Part shown: in pieces, positions 53,356 through 61,973 of the stretch
Numbering within the stretch: the stretch's first letter is position 1
Layout: each line of letters begins with the position of its first letter
Origin: Syntrophobacter fumaroxidans MPOB
GTDB lineage: Bacteria; Desulfobacterota; Syntrophobacteria; Syntrophobacterales; Syntrophobacteraceae
NCBI RefSeq assembly: GCF_000014965.1
Contig: NC_008554.1
Coordinates: forward strand, 372,001 to 436,000
Reading direction: 5' to 3'
DNA length: 64,000 bases
Notes under the pieces: model-generated
Seen by the model: the letters and a program-made list of their open reading frames with translations, nothing else
Databases searched by the model: none
What the model was told of the DNA's origin: nothing
Position numbers and translations under genes: made by a program

Positions 53356-55839
53356 ATGTCTTGGATACCCGTTCATTTCACTTATCATGTGGGCCTGCAA
53401 GGCGGCATATTCCGCAATGTCAGGCTGGTGGGCAGCTGGGATGCAAACGGCAGCCATTCCGACCAATGGACCGGCGTTCCCATGCGGGAAGAGGTCTCGG
53501 ACAGCGGCTGCCCCTGCTTCAGGGCCACCGTGAACCTCAACGGCGACCAGGCCGGGTGGACCTTCGGCTGGGGCGTTCTGCTCGACGGCCCGGGAGGCGC
53601 CAATCGATGGGGCATCACCACGGAAGTGCACGACCGCAACTCGTCGGAACGGTTCCGCGGATTCCAGCTCAAAGGGCCCGAGCAGTTCAACGAATACCAT
53701 CTCACCCACTGCCGCCGGTTGGGCGCCAACAAGCTCCACCGTCCCGGCGGCGGTGAGCCGGCCGTACGCTTTGCCGTCTGGGCGCCCAACGCGCTCCACG
53801 TCGAGATGGTGCGCGGGGATGCCGCCACGGGCTACATTGACGACAACGGCACGGGGGCACTGGCCGCGTTCCCGATGCACAAGGAGATGGTCGACGGAAC
53901 GTGGACCGGGATATGGCGTACCGACGACGATTCAGAGGGTCTGGAGAGCTTTGCGCAGTTCGATCACACGCCCTACATGTTCAGGATCACCAAGGATGAC
54001 GATACCGTCTGCTACCGGACGGACCTCTATTCCAGGTGCCAGATCGGGAGCGGCAAAAAGAATCCCGAGGGGAAAAAGTACGACGGAAGACCGACCGGGC
54101 TGGCCGGGTCGGTGAGTTGCTCGGTGGTGGTCGATCCCGAACGCGTCACCGAGCTCTTCGATGAGCCCTTTCCTCAGAAGCAATGGCTGGACGCGGACGA
54201 GTTCTGGAAAAACGAGTTCGATCCGCTGCGCCCGGTGCCGACGCGCATCGACGACCTGGTCATCTACGAAATGCATGTCCCCGGGCTGGGATGCGGGAAA
54301 ACGGATGCCGCCGGTGAGCCGTTCACCGGCGATCTGAAGGATGCCGTGCAGATGCTGGATTACCTGGTCGATCTTGGCGTCAACGCCGTGGAAGTCCTGC
54401 CGATGAATGAATTCGAGGGATGGGCGGCCTGGGGCTATGCGACGTCCCACTATTTCGCCGTCGAGTACGCGGGGGGAGGGCGTGACCAGTTCAAGCACTT
54501 CGTGCGTGAATGCCATCGGCGCGGCCTTGCGGTGCTCCTGGACGTCGTTTACAATCATTACGCGCACAACGCCGAAAGAGCGGAATGGATGTACGATTCC
54601 AATCGTCACGAGAAGAACATCTACTACTGGTACGAGGGCATGCCGTCCGATTATCGCGACTACGAGCACGCCGCCGGCGATCCGACCCTCGATCCCCGCA
54701 AAAGGCCCGCTTCCGGTCACGGAGGGTACGTCGACAACATGTCCACCGGCTATGCGCCCCGGTTTTGCGAGGAAATGGTGCGCAAGATGTTCATCAGCAG
54801 CGCCGCGGCCCTGGTGCATGAATTCCACGTGGATGGGTTCAGGGTGGATCAGACCACCTCCATCCACAGCTACGCCGTGGTCCATGCCGACGGCCGCGCC
54901 GCCGCCGATGCCCGCATTTTCGGCGCCAAGTTCCTTCGAGAGCTCACGCGCACCCTCAAACTGATCAAGCCGACGGTCATGCTCATCGCCGAGGACCATT
55001 CCGGATGGTCCGCCGTGACGGAACCCCCGGACAAGGGCGGTCTGGGTTTCGATGCATACTGGTATGCCGATTTCTATCATCACCTCATCGGCGATACCGA
55101 CAAGGGCGCCGACTACGCAAAACTCATCAAGACCTGCGGCTTTGGCGACGACCGCCCCCTGGCCGTCGATTATTTCGTCGGCGCGCTGCGGCATGCGGGC
55201 AACCTTACCGTCGTATACCACGAATCCCACGACGAGGCCGGAAACGCGAAGTTCTCGGGGCGCACCATCGCCGTGGCCGTCAACCGGGCGACTCTTTCGG
55301 GGGAGACGAGGCGCTGGGCCGAAGCGCGCTGCCGCCTGGCCTGCGGCCTGAACATGCTGTCTCCGGGAGTTCCCATGTTCTTCATGGGAGAGGAGGTCGG
55401 GTTTCAGAAGGATTATCCGTACGATCTCTTTCTGAGCCAACGGGAGGATTTTCTGCGCGAGCGCGGTGGCAGCGGTGCGAACCTGTTCAGGTTCTACCAG
55501 GACATCATCAAGCTGCGTCGCCGAAAACCCGCGCTGCGAACGGCCGGGCTCGTTCCGCTGCACGTCCGCAACGACAACCGCGTGCTGGTGTTCAGGCGCT
55601 CCCTGGAAAACGAGCACCTCATCGTTTTCGCCAGTTTCAACAATTACGCATTCGTCGACGGCTATCGCGTGAACGAAGCCGAAATCCCCGATGGCGCCTG
55701 GCGGGAGATCTTCAACAGCGACGCGGCCGTCTACGGGGGCAACAACGTCGGCAACGGCGGGATGGTGCGTGAGTCCCGATACGGTTCAATGGACGCCGTC
55801 ATCCCCGCAAACGGATTCGTCGTTTTCGAAAGGCTGTAG
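53356..55839 (+). CDS. GH13 alpha-amylase family enzyme, branching-enzyme-like
   Basis: The 827-residue enzyme has an N-terminal beta domain (MSWIPVHFTYHVGLQGGIFR), a CBM48-like module (VRFAVWAPNALHVEMVRGDA near residue 135), and a GH13 barrel. The four conserved regions are present: I DVVYNHY, II GFRVDQTTS with the nucleophile Asp, III LIAEDHS with the acid Glu, IV VYHESHDE with the transition-state Asp. A C-terminal beta domain follows. Domain order fits a glycogen branching or trehalohydrolase-type enzyme; specificity is open. GGAGGG lies five bases before ATG 53356. It likely works with the barrel protein upstream on glycogen-like sugar. Confidence 0.9.
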   Translation: MSWIPVHFTYHVGLQGGIFRNVRLVGSWDANGSHSDQWTGVPMREEVSDSGCPCFRATVNLNGDQAGWTFGWGVLLDGPGGANRWGITTEVHDRNSSERFRGFQLKGPEQFNEYHLTHCRRLGANKLHRPGGGEPAVRFAVWAPNALHVEMVRGDAATGYIDDNGTGALAAFPMHKEMVDGTWTGIWRTDDDSEGLESFAQFDHTPYMFRITKDDDTVCYRTDLYSRCQIGSGKKNPEGKKYDGRPTGLAGSVSCSVVVDPERVTELFDEPFPQKQWLDADEFWKNEFDPLRPVPTRIDDLVIYEMHVPGLGCGKTDAAGEPFTGDLKDAVQMLDYLVDLGVNAVEVLPMNEFEGWAAWGYATSHYFAVEYAGGGRDQFKHFVRECHRRGLAVLLDVVYNHYAHNAERAEWMYDSNRHEKNIYYWYEGMPSDYRDYEHAAGDPTLDPRKRPASGHGGYVDNMSTGYAPRFCEEMVRKMFISSAAALVHEFHVDGFRVDQTTSIHSYAVVHADGRAAADARIFGAKFLRELTRTLKLIKPTVMLIAEDHSGWSAVTEPPDKGGLGFDAYWYADFYHHLIGDTDKGADYAKLIKTCGFGDDRPLAVDYFVGALRHAGNLTVVYHESHDEAGNAKFSGRTIAVAVNRATLSGETRRWAEARCRLACGLNMLSPGVPMFFMGEEVGFQKDYPYDLFLSQREDFLRERGGSGANLFRFYQDIIKLRRRKPALRTAGLVPLHVRNDNRVLVFRRSLENEHLIVFASFNNYAFVDGYRVNEAEIPDGAWREIFNSDAAVYGGNNVGNGGMVRESRYGSMDAVIPANGFVVFERL

Positions 55840-56163
55840 CGGAGCACCGGGTGCCGCCCGGGCGAGGTGTACGAGCCTGGCGTCACCCGCGGCAGGACGA
55901 GACGGTGGCGGACTCCTCCCCCGATTCACGGGCCTGCCGTGAAAGACGGGGGACATCCGCCGACAGCCCAATGCCGGTTTGGCATCGCTCGATCCGGCGG
56001 CATCGTGACGCCGCGGGACGCCGTTCCCATCCGCCGGTCGTGGTGGGCTCAGCCGGACTGCGCCCACCCGGCAACCCGATCCTCTCACACACGATTCCCT
56101 GGTTTCGAACCCCGCGTCTTGTACGCTCTCCCTCCCGCATTCCCATCGTCTCCCGGATACTAT
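55840..56163. other. Gene-less spacer before the MerR gene
   Basis: About 320 bp with no supported coding frame. GC falls sharply at the right end, where the MerR promoter begins. Confidence 0.4.
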
Positions 56164-56192
56164 TTGACAATGAATAGTGCAATTTTTATAAT
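56164..56192 (+). promoter_or_regulatory. Consensus sigma-70 promoter of the MerR gene
   Basis: TTGACA (56164-56169), a 17-bp spacer and TATAAT (56187-56192) match the consensus at all 12 positions. It lies 62 nt upstream of the MerR gene start. Confidence 0.92.
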
Positions 56193-56205
56193 CTCGAACA
56201 TTATA
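56187..56205 (+). promoter_or_regulatory. Candidate operator over the -10 box
   Basis: TATAAT-N7-ATTATA is a perfect 6-bp inverted repeat that includes the -10 box. A direct repeat GAGACTTT-GT-GAGACTTT lies just downstream. A repressor bound here would block the strong promoter; the MerR protein itself is the first candidate. Confidence 0.5.
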
Positions 56206-56253
56206 AGAGACTTTGTGAGACTTTTTATATGACCGGTATGGGAGGAAGGTCCA

Positions 56254-56691
56254 ATGGAGCCGGAGCGTCAAAAAGCCCTGTATCCAATCGGTATCGTCGC
56301 TGAATTGTTGAACATTCATCCTCGGACACTGCGCATCTACGAACAGGAAGGGTTGATCAAACCGGCCAGACGCGGTGGGAAGCGTTTCTATTCGAACATT
56401 GACCTCCAATGGCTGCGGTGCCTTCGTAAATTGCTGACCGATGAGGGACTCAACATTGCGGGGATAAAGAAACTGCTGACGATAGCCCCCTGCTGGAGCA
56501 TTCGGGACTGCGACGAGGAAACGCGCAAGCAGTGCCCGGCCATCCTGAATTTCCCGGTGCCCTGCTGGGAGTTGAAACCTCGCTGCTGCAAGGATTCCGA
56601 TCTGGCGTGCTCTGACTGCGAGGTCTACCGGCACAAGATGGACCGGGTGATCATGCTGAAATGCCCGGATTCGGGCGTGGAAAAGACGTGA
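56254..56691 (+). CDS. MerR-family regulator with cysteine-rich C-terminus
   Basis: The 145-residue regulator has an N-terminal winged helix (YPIGIVAELLNIHPRTLRIY, EQEGLIKPARRGGKRFYSNI), as in HspR and MerR proteins, and a short dimerisation helix. The C-terminal half has nine cysteines (APCWSIRDCDEETRKQCPAI, VPCWELKPRCCKDSDLACSD, CEVYR), an effector domain that could hold a metal or Fe-S cluster. Targets are unknown; its own promoter has a palindromic site. GGAGGAAGG lies before the ATG. Confidence 0.9.
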   Translation: MEPERQKALYPIGIVAELLNIHPRTLRIYEQEGLIKPARRGGKRFYSNIDLQWLRCLRKLLTDEGLNIAGIKKLLTIAPCWSIRDCDEETRKQCPAILNFPVPCWELKPRCCKDSDLACSDCEVYRHKMDRVIMLKCPDSGVEKT

Positions 56692-56770
56692 GCCGCTTCA
56701 CCCGGGCACGCCTGCGGGTGCGACCTTGTGCATGCGTGGGAGGGATCGTGAGAATCGCGCGCACGATATC

Positions 56771-56806
56771 CCCGACCGCGGATTTCGCCGCGGTCGGGCG
56801 CGGTTT
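56771..56806 (+). terminator. Intrinsic terminator between MerR and radical SAM genes
   Basis: A perfect 11-bp stem, CCCGACCGCGG (56771-56781) with CCGCGGTCGGG (56788-56798), is followed after CGCGG by a run of four T. It separates the MerR gene from the radical SAM gene. Confidence 0.75.
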
Positions 56807-56829
56807 TGTGAAAGGATAAAGGTCAAGAC

Positions 56830-57771
56830 GTGAGGACGATTTTTGGCCCGGTGCCGTCCCGTCGGCTGGGACGGTCTCTGGGCATCGATGTCATTCCCCC
56901 GAAAACGTGCAGTTACAATTGCGTCTATTGCGAATCGGGGCTTACCACGCATCTGACGGTGAAGCGGCGGGCGTTTGTCCGGCCTGAGGACGTCCTTGCG
57001 GAGCTGCGAGAGTATTTCCTGGAGCATCCCGGAGGCGCCGACGCGCTGACGTTTTCCAGCGCAGGCGAACCGACGCTCTACGAGCCCCTGGAAGAGCTGG
57101 TCCGTGCCGTGAAGGAAGCCTACGCGTCCCTGCCCCTGATCGTGCTCACCAACGGTTCGCTGCTGTGGCATCCGGAAGTGCGCCGCGCTCTGCTGCGGGC
57201 CGACCGTGTCGTCCCGTCCGTGGACGCGATATCGGACGAAGCCTTCAAGTGCGTCAACCGGCCCCACCCCGAGCTCGACAACGATTCGATTCTCGACGGT
57301 CTGCGAGCGTTCCGGAAGGAGTATAAAGGGCAGCTGCACGTCGAGGTGATGCTGGTCTCGGGCCTGAACGACAACCGGGAGGAATTGCTGCGACTGAGTC
57401 GTTTTGTCGAGGAATTGGGGCCGGAGCGCGTGGAGCTCAACACGGTCGTTCGCCCGCCCGCGCAATGGGGAACGACGGGGCTTTCGGCGCGGCGGATGGA
57501 AGAATGCGCAAGCTTTTTCCCGGCCGGAAAAACCGATGTGATCGGGCGTTTCCAGCGCGCGGAAGGGCAGGGGGAGGACCCTGACCTGAGCGGACGCATC
57601 CTGGAGCTGGTTTCCAGGCGGCCCTGTTCCATCGAGGAAATGGCGGCATCCCTCGGCGTACCCGAGGTGGAGCTGCGGCGGGCCGTCATGTCGCTCGAAG
57701 CCGACAACCGCCTCACGCGCTACCTCTACAACGAAATCGAATTCCTGTGCTCGCCCGAGTGCAGGAGGTGA
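56830..57771 (+). CDS. Radical SAM protein (COG0731-like)
   Basis: The 313-residue enzyme starts MRTIFGPVPSRRLGRSLGID and has the radical SAM motif KTCSYNCVYCESG (C-X3-C-X2-C) near residue 26, a SAM-binding GEPT in FSSAGEPTLYEPLEELVRAV, and a C-terminal winged-helix-like domain (SRRPCSIEEMAASLGVPEVE). The N-terminal GPVPSRRLG is typical of this uncharacterised group. Reaction unknown; the substrate may be a peptide or tRNA. The start is GTG with an AAGG-rich site upstream. Confidence 0.88.
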   Translation: MRTIFGPVPSRRLGRSLGIDVIPPKTCSYNCVYCESGLTTHLTVKRRAFVRPEDVLAELREYFLEHPGGADALTFSSAGEPTLYEPLEELVRAVKEAYASLPLIVLTNGSLLWHPEVRRALLRADRVVPSVDAISDEAFKCVNRPHPELDNDSILDGLRAFRKEYKGQLHVEVMLVSGLNDNREELLRLSRFVEELGPERVELNTVVRPPAQWGTTGLSARRMEECASFFPAGKTDVIGRFQRAEGQGEDPDLSGRILELVSRRPCSIEEMAASLGVPEVELRRAVMSLEADNRLTRYLYNEIEFLCSPECRR

Positions 57772-57783
57772 CGAAGCAGGGGG

Positions 57784-57804
57784 CGATGCCGGACACCGGC
57801 ATCG
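57784..57804. terminator. Hairpin between convergent genes
   Basis: CGATGCCGG (57784-57792) pairs with CCGGCATCG (57796-57804) around ACA. It lies between the convergent radical SAM and M16 genes. There is no T-run. Confidence 0.35.
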
Positions 57805-57913
57805 GCGACCGGTTCACCCGTGCGCCTCATCCGGTGCGGAGTCGCGCAGGGAGCACGCGACCTCACCGTGCCTAGGTCTTTGCCTGTTTGACTGCACACC
57901 AGGCACGACCCCG

Positions 57914-60646
57914 CTATTGCGCGCGCACATCCGACTTGGACGGCGGCGGCACGGAGAGAACCTCCACCGGTCGTTCCGGGATGGTGCGGGCAATCAGCGT
58001 GTGCGCGAACAATTCCTTCGCCAGGTTGCGGACGTCGGCCGGACCGACTGCCTGAACCTCTTTGAGATATTCCTTGTCGTATTGCCAGCCCAGTCCCAGC
58101 ACCTCGTTTATCGCCGCGCTCCCGGCCTGTGCATCGAGGCTTTCCATGTGCAGCCGGTGAGCGGTGACGATCTGGCTCTTCGCTTTTTCCAGTTCGTCCG
58201 CAGGAACGGGTTCCCGGGCCAGAATGCGCAGGTTGTCCAATATGATTCCCTGCACTTTGTCGAGGTTGGCCATGGTGGTTTGAGTGATCACGCCGAAGTA
58301 ACCGGCGTTGTTGCCATAGAACGGAAATGCCCCGACCACGTAAACCAGGTCCTGCTTCCCGCGCAGGGCTTCGAATATCCTCCCGCCGGGGTTGCCCGCC
58401 CCCGAGAGGACGGCGTCCAGAACATCGAGTGTCGCCCGCCTGGAATTCCGGATGGCAAACCCGTTGGTGCCGACAAACAGAGCGGCTGAGCCTTTCTCGT
58501 TCTTCTTCTCGACCACGCGGTTCGCGGAGATTTGGGTCGTTTCATCAGGCAGTTCGGGGTATTTTACTTCTCCCTGTTCCCAGGTCCCGAACAGCTGTCG
58601 GACCCGCTCCGACGTTTTTTCGGCGTCGATATCGCCGTACACGGCGAGCACGGCCTGCCCGGGATTCACCATGCGTCGGTGGAACCGGAGGAGGTCGTCC
58701 CTGGAAATGGATTCCACCGATTCGCGGGTCCCCAGACGGTCGTTACGATAAGGCGATTTTTCAAAGTAGTTCTTCTTGAACAACCGCACGATCTCCGCCT
58801 GCCAGCTCTCGTCCATCCTTTGGATGGCGAGGAGCGTGTCCTGGCGTTTCTTCTCGATTTCCTCCTCCGGATACTGGGCGTTGCGCACGATGTCCGCAAG
58901 GATGTCGAGCGCCGTGTGGAAGTCTTCTTTCAAGATTTTGATCGACACGTGATACGTGCTGTTTTCGGACTGCGTCTCGATACTGCCTCCGACATCCTCG
59001 ATACTCTGCAAAATCTGCTGTCTGGTGCGGGTCAGCGTCCCCGAGGTCATCAATGCGGAGGTCAGGGAGGCGATCCCCGGTTTGTCCCCGTCTTCGAGCA
59101 TCAGCCCTCCCAGGCCATACAGATGCATCGTGACCATGGGAAGCGAGTCGTCCCGTTTGAGCAGAACCTTCAGCCCGTTGTCAAGCTTGCTCATGTGAGC
59201 GGGCGAAGCTTCCCGAGGCGGACACGACGCCGTGTCCGGCGTTGCCGCCGCCTGCCGGGACAGCGGTTTGGTTGCCGCAACGTTGATTCGGTCCATGATC
59301 AGATAGCGCTGTGCCGCCGAGCGGATGCCCTCGGGCGTCAGGCGGCGGATTTCCTCCACATACGTGTCGTCATAATAAGGGTCTCCGGTGCTGAAGTAGG
59401 AGCTGCCCAAAGAAGCCGCGATGGAAGAAACGGTTTCATTGCTGAAAACGTGACTGGCCATGGCGGTCTTTTTCGCCTTGTCCAGCTCTTTCATCGGTAC
59501 GAGGTCCCGCTTGAAGACCTCGATCTCCTCCCCGAGCTGGGAGAGTACTCCCGGCCACTCATCCGGGGGCAGTGTGAAGGAAACGATGAACTGGCCTTTC
59601 GTGTAGGATGGGGTCCAATTGGAGGCGCTCACGCTGAGCACCTTGTTTTCCATGTCCTTGAGGCGGCAGTGGAGACGGCAGGTTTCGCCGCCTCCCAGCA
59701 GGAGAGAAAGCACGTCCAGCGCGTACATGTCCTGGTGATTCAGATCCACGGACGGGAACCCGACCATGGCCTGGGTAAGTCTCGCGACGGGGATTTCCTT
59801 TTCCTGGCGACGCGTCGTCGACTGTGCCGGCTCGACGGGCACGGCGTCGAACTCGCCGGCCGTTCCGAGAAAATCCTTCGTCTTGTCGGCGACAAAGGAC
59901 AGCACCGCTTCGGGGGAAATGTTCCCGGCCACCACGACCACTATGTTTTCGGGTTGATAGCGTTGGGCATAGTAGTCGAGCAGCGCCTGTCGATCCAGCC
60001 GCACGAAGACTTCCTCGTAACCGATGACCGGGTTCCTGACGGGGCTGACCTGGTAGGCGGTCCTGAGAAAAAGCTTCCAGAGCTCGTTGCTCGGATTGCT
60101 TTCCCCCATCTTGATCTCCTGCTGGATCACGGGCTTTTCCCGCGCGACCTCCGTGGGCTCCAGGGTGCATTCGGAGACGTAGGAAAGAAGAAGGTCCAGG
60201 GCATCCTTCCAGTGTTCCGCCGAAGTGTTGATGTAGTAGACGGTGCGGTCGTGGCTGGTGTAGGCGTTGGAATTGCCGCCGATCTTTTTCAGCCTCTCTT
60301 TCGCCTGGTCCTCGGTGAACGAGCGGGTCGTGCCGCCTGAGACGACGTGTTCGAGATAGTGGGAAAGACCGGACTTGAGGTATTTCCCTTCGTAAATTGA
60401 GCCCGCTCGGACGAAAACCTGGGCCGAGACCACGTCGTAGTTCGGTTTCTGACTCATGAGCAGTGTCAGGCCGTTTTTCAAGACGACGAAAAGGTCGCCG
60501 GGTTTGGACGACAGGATTCGTTGCACGGAGGGTTGAAGCGGGGGCGGCAGCGAAGGACAGATTTGCGCCGCGGCACAGCGTGCGACGACACCCGGCCCCA
60601 GGAGTGAAAGGGCCACGCAGATTCCGAACAGCAGTCTACAGATCAT
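57914..60646 (-). CDS. Secreted M16 zinc protease, two-domain (fused) type
   Basis: The 910-residue protein has a signal peptide (MICRLLFGICVALSLLGPGV) and two M16 halves. The first (about 40-450) has the inverted zinc motif HxxEH in KSGLSHYLEHVVSGGTTRSF with the distal Glu region LEPTEVAREKPVIQQE. The second (about 480-900, from SKLDNGLKVLLKRDDSLPMV) lacks HxxEH and is the structural partner. Bacterial relatives cut small peptides in the periplasm. A start at 60763 is possible, but ATG 60646 opens with the signal peptide. It is convergent with the radical SAM gene. Confidence 0.92.
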   Translation of the reverse strand: MICRLLFGICVALSLLGPGVVARCAAAQICPSLPPPLQPSVQRILSSKPGDLFVVLKNGLTLLMSQKPNYDVVSAQVFVRAGSIYEGKYLKSGLSHYLEHVVSGGTTRSFTEDQAKERLKKIGGNSNAYTSHDRTVYYINTSAEHWKDALDLLLSYVSECTLEPTEVAREKPVIQQEIKMGESNPSNELWKLFLRTAYQVSPVRNPVIGYEEVFVRLDRQALLDYYAQRYQPENIVVVVAGNISPEAVLSFVADKTKDFLGTAGEFDAVPVEPAQSTTRRQEKEIPVARLTQAMVGFPSVDLNHQDMYALDVLSLLLGGGETCRLHCRLKDMENKVLSVSASNWTPSYTKGQFIVSFTLPPDEWPGVLSQLGEEIEVFKRDLVPMKELDKAKKTAMASHVFSNETVSSIAASLGSSYFSTGDPYYDDTYVEEIRRLTPEGIRSAAQRYLIMDRINVAATKPLSRQAAATPDTASCPPREASPAHMSKLDNGLKVLLKRDDSLPMVTMHLYGLGGLMLEDGDKPGIASLTSALMTSGTLTRTRQQILQSIEDVGGSIETQSENSTYHVSIKILKEDFHTALDILADIVRNAQYPEEEIEKKRQDTLLAIQRMDESWQAEIVRLFKKNYFEKSPYRNDRLGTRESVESISRDDLLRFHRRMVNPGQAVLAVYGDIDAEKTSERVRQLFGTWEQGEVKYPELPDETTQISANRVVEKKNEKGSAALFVGTNGFAIRNSRRATLDVLDAVLSGAGNPGGRIFEALRGKQDLVYVVGAFPFYGNNAGYFGVITQTTMANLDKVQGIILDNLRILAREPVPADELEKAKSQIVTAHRLHMESLDAQAGSAAINEVLGLGWQYDKEYLKEVQAVGPADVRNLAKELFAHTLIARTIPERPVEVLSVPPPSKSDVRAQ

Positions 60647-60917
60647 GGTGCAAACTTCCCCTTTTTGCCGTTTATCCATGGTGGATTGCCATCCCGCGAT
60701 CTTTGTTCGTCCCGGGTCCGTCACGGGGCTCAAACACGCCGGAAGACAGCGCCTGACGGGCACGTCTGTAAACGGGAGGCCGTTTCTCGAATGATAATTA
60801 TATCCCTCGGGTCAATACACCGGCCGGAGAGCGTGCGTTCTCGTCAGCCCCGACCTCTGCCGGCACGATGTTCAAGGCGGGGCGTTCTGCAGGCTGTCGT
60901 GGACGCGGCCGGGGGAT

Positions 60918-61823
60918 TCAGGAAAAAGCGCCGGATTGGATCAGCTTGCACAGGTGGCGACCGTGATGCACCCGGCCGGCAGGGGTCAGCCATGTCGAGG
61001 GAGGGCGCTCCATTCGCACCAGGTACCAACAAGTGCCCGCGCGTGCCCATTCAAAAACCATATCGTCCAGACCCGCGGTCCTCATGAGATCATGGGTGGA
61101 CCTGAAAACCGCAGCCTCGGCTCCGCCACGCCCTGGCGCACGCTTTCCGGATCCGGTGTGACCATGGACGCGTGTCGACCCCGCGGCGGTCTCGCTCCCT
61201 CCGGGCAATCGGGTTGCCCGCGCATCTCCGGTCCGCATCGCCTCAATGTCCACCGGTTCCCATCCGGCCGCCTCGCCTCCTCCGCCGTGCAGCCGCAGCG
61301 CGCCGGCACACGCGTCGCCGACGCAGATCAGGCGCAACCGCTCATCCCATGCCGGGGTCTCTTGAATCACGACCGGGTTGAAGGCCCGACACGCCCGGCC
61401 CAAATCGTCCGCGTTGCGCACGATTCGGGGAGGGGATGAGACATGTCCGGGCCCCATGGCGAGGAAAGGGTATTCGAACCCTTCGAGGATATGGCGTTTC
61501 TGCCGCGCTCCATAGTAGAACCGGGTACGGGGGTGAGGGATACCCAGGTAGCGGATGAGCAGTTCCTGTTGCAGCCGCGAGCGCTGGAAACGATAGGTGG
61601 ATGGGCTGGGAAACGTTCTTTTCCCGGTGGCTTCCAGAACATCGACAAACCGGATGGAGGGGAAGAAGACCACCCTTGCCTCGCGAAGCAGGTCCCGCTC
61701 CTCGGCCGAATAGGCGCCGATGGATTCCCTCAGACCAAGCGTCAGAACGGCCGCGCATGACTCAAGGCCGCGGGCGAGGGCAACGTAAACGGGGTGTGCG
61801 GCGGACAGTGATTGTCTTTCCAT
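60918..61823 (-). CDS. Hypothetical protein, possible RimK/ATP-grasp-type
   Basis: The 301-residue protein has the layout of a short ATP-grasp: a pre-grasp part ending VVFFPSIRFVDVLEATGKRT, then STYRFQRSRLQQELLIRYLG followed by IPHPRTRFYYG (as in IPxPxT of RimK-like ligases), ILEGFEYPFLAMGPGHVSS (where a Lys is usual), NPVVIQETPAWDERLRLICV (QExxxxDxRxxxVG), and FEWARAGTCWYLVRMERPPS. The central part is Gly/Arg-rich and could be disordered. It would join an amine to a carboxylate if active, but key residues are weak. The start at 61823 has no good ribosome site. Confidence 0.6.
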   Translation of the reverse strand: MERQSLSAAHPVYVALARGLESCAAVLTLGLRESIGAYSAEERDLLREARVVFFPSIRFVDVLEATGKRTFPSPSTYRFQRSRLQQELLIRYLGIPHPRTRFYYGARQKRHILEGFEYPFLAMGPGHVSSPPRIVRNADDLGRACRAFNPVVIQETPAWDERLRLICVGDACAGALRLHGGGGEAAGWEPVDIEAMRTGDARATRLPGGSETAAGSTRVHGHTGSGKRAPGRGGAEAAVFRSTHDLMRTAGLDDMVFEWARAGTCWYLVRMERPPSTWLTPAGRVHHGRHLCKLIQSGAFS

Positions 61824-61973
61824 ACACGGAATCGCAATTGATCGCGGAACTCTCCAGAACATCGCGCGGGCAACCGTGCCTCGACCCTCCGAAGGAGGCC
61901 GGGCCGACCCTGCCCGGTCCGCCGGATGGCGGCACGCGGCAGCCCGATGCCGCCCTTCAAACCGCCCCGGGGA

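Noticed and set aside
53932-55617. 561-codon minus-strand frame opposite the GH13 gene
   Set aside because: Antisense to the four conserved GH13 regions; no independent support.
58532-60340. 602-codon plus-strand frame opposite the M16 gene
   Set aside because: Antisense shadow; the minus-strand product has a signal peptide and HxxEH motif.
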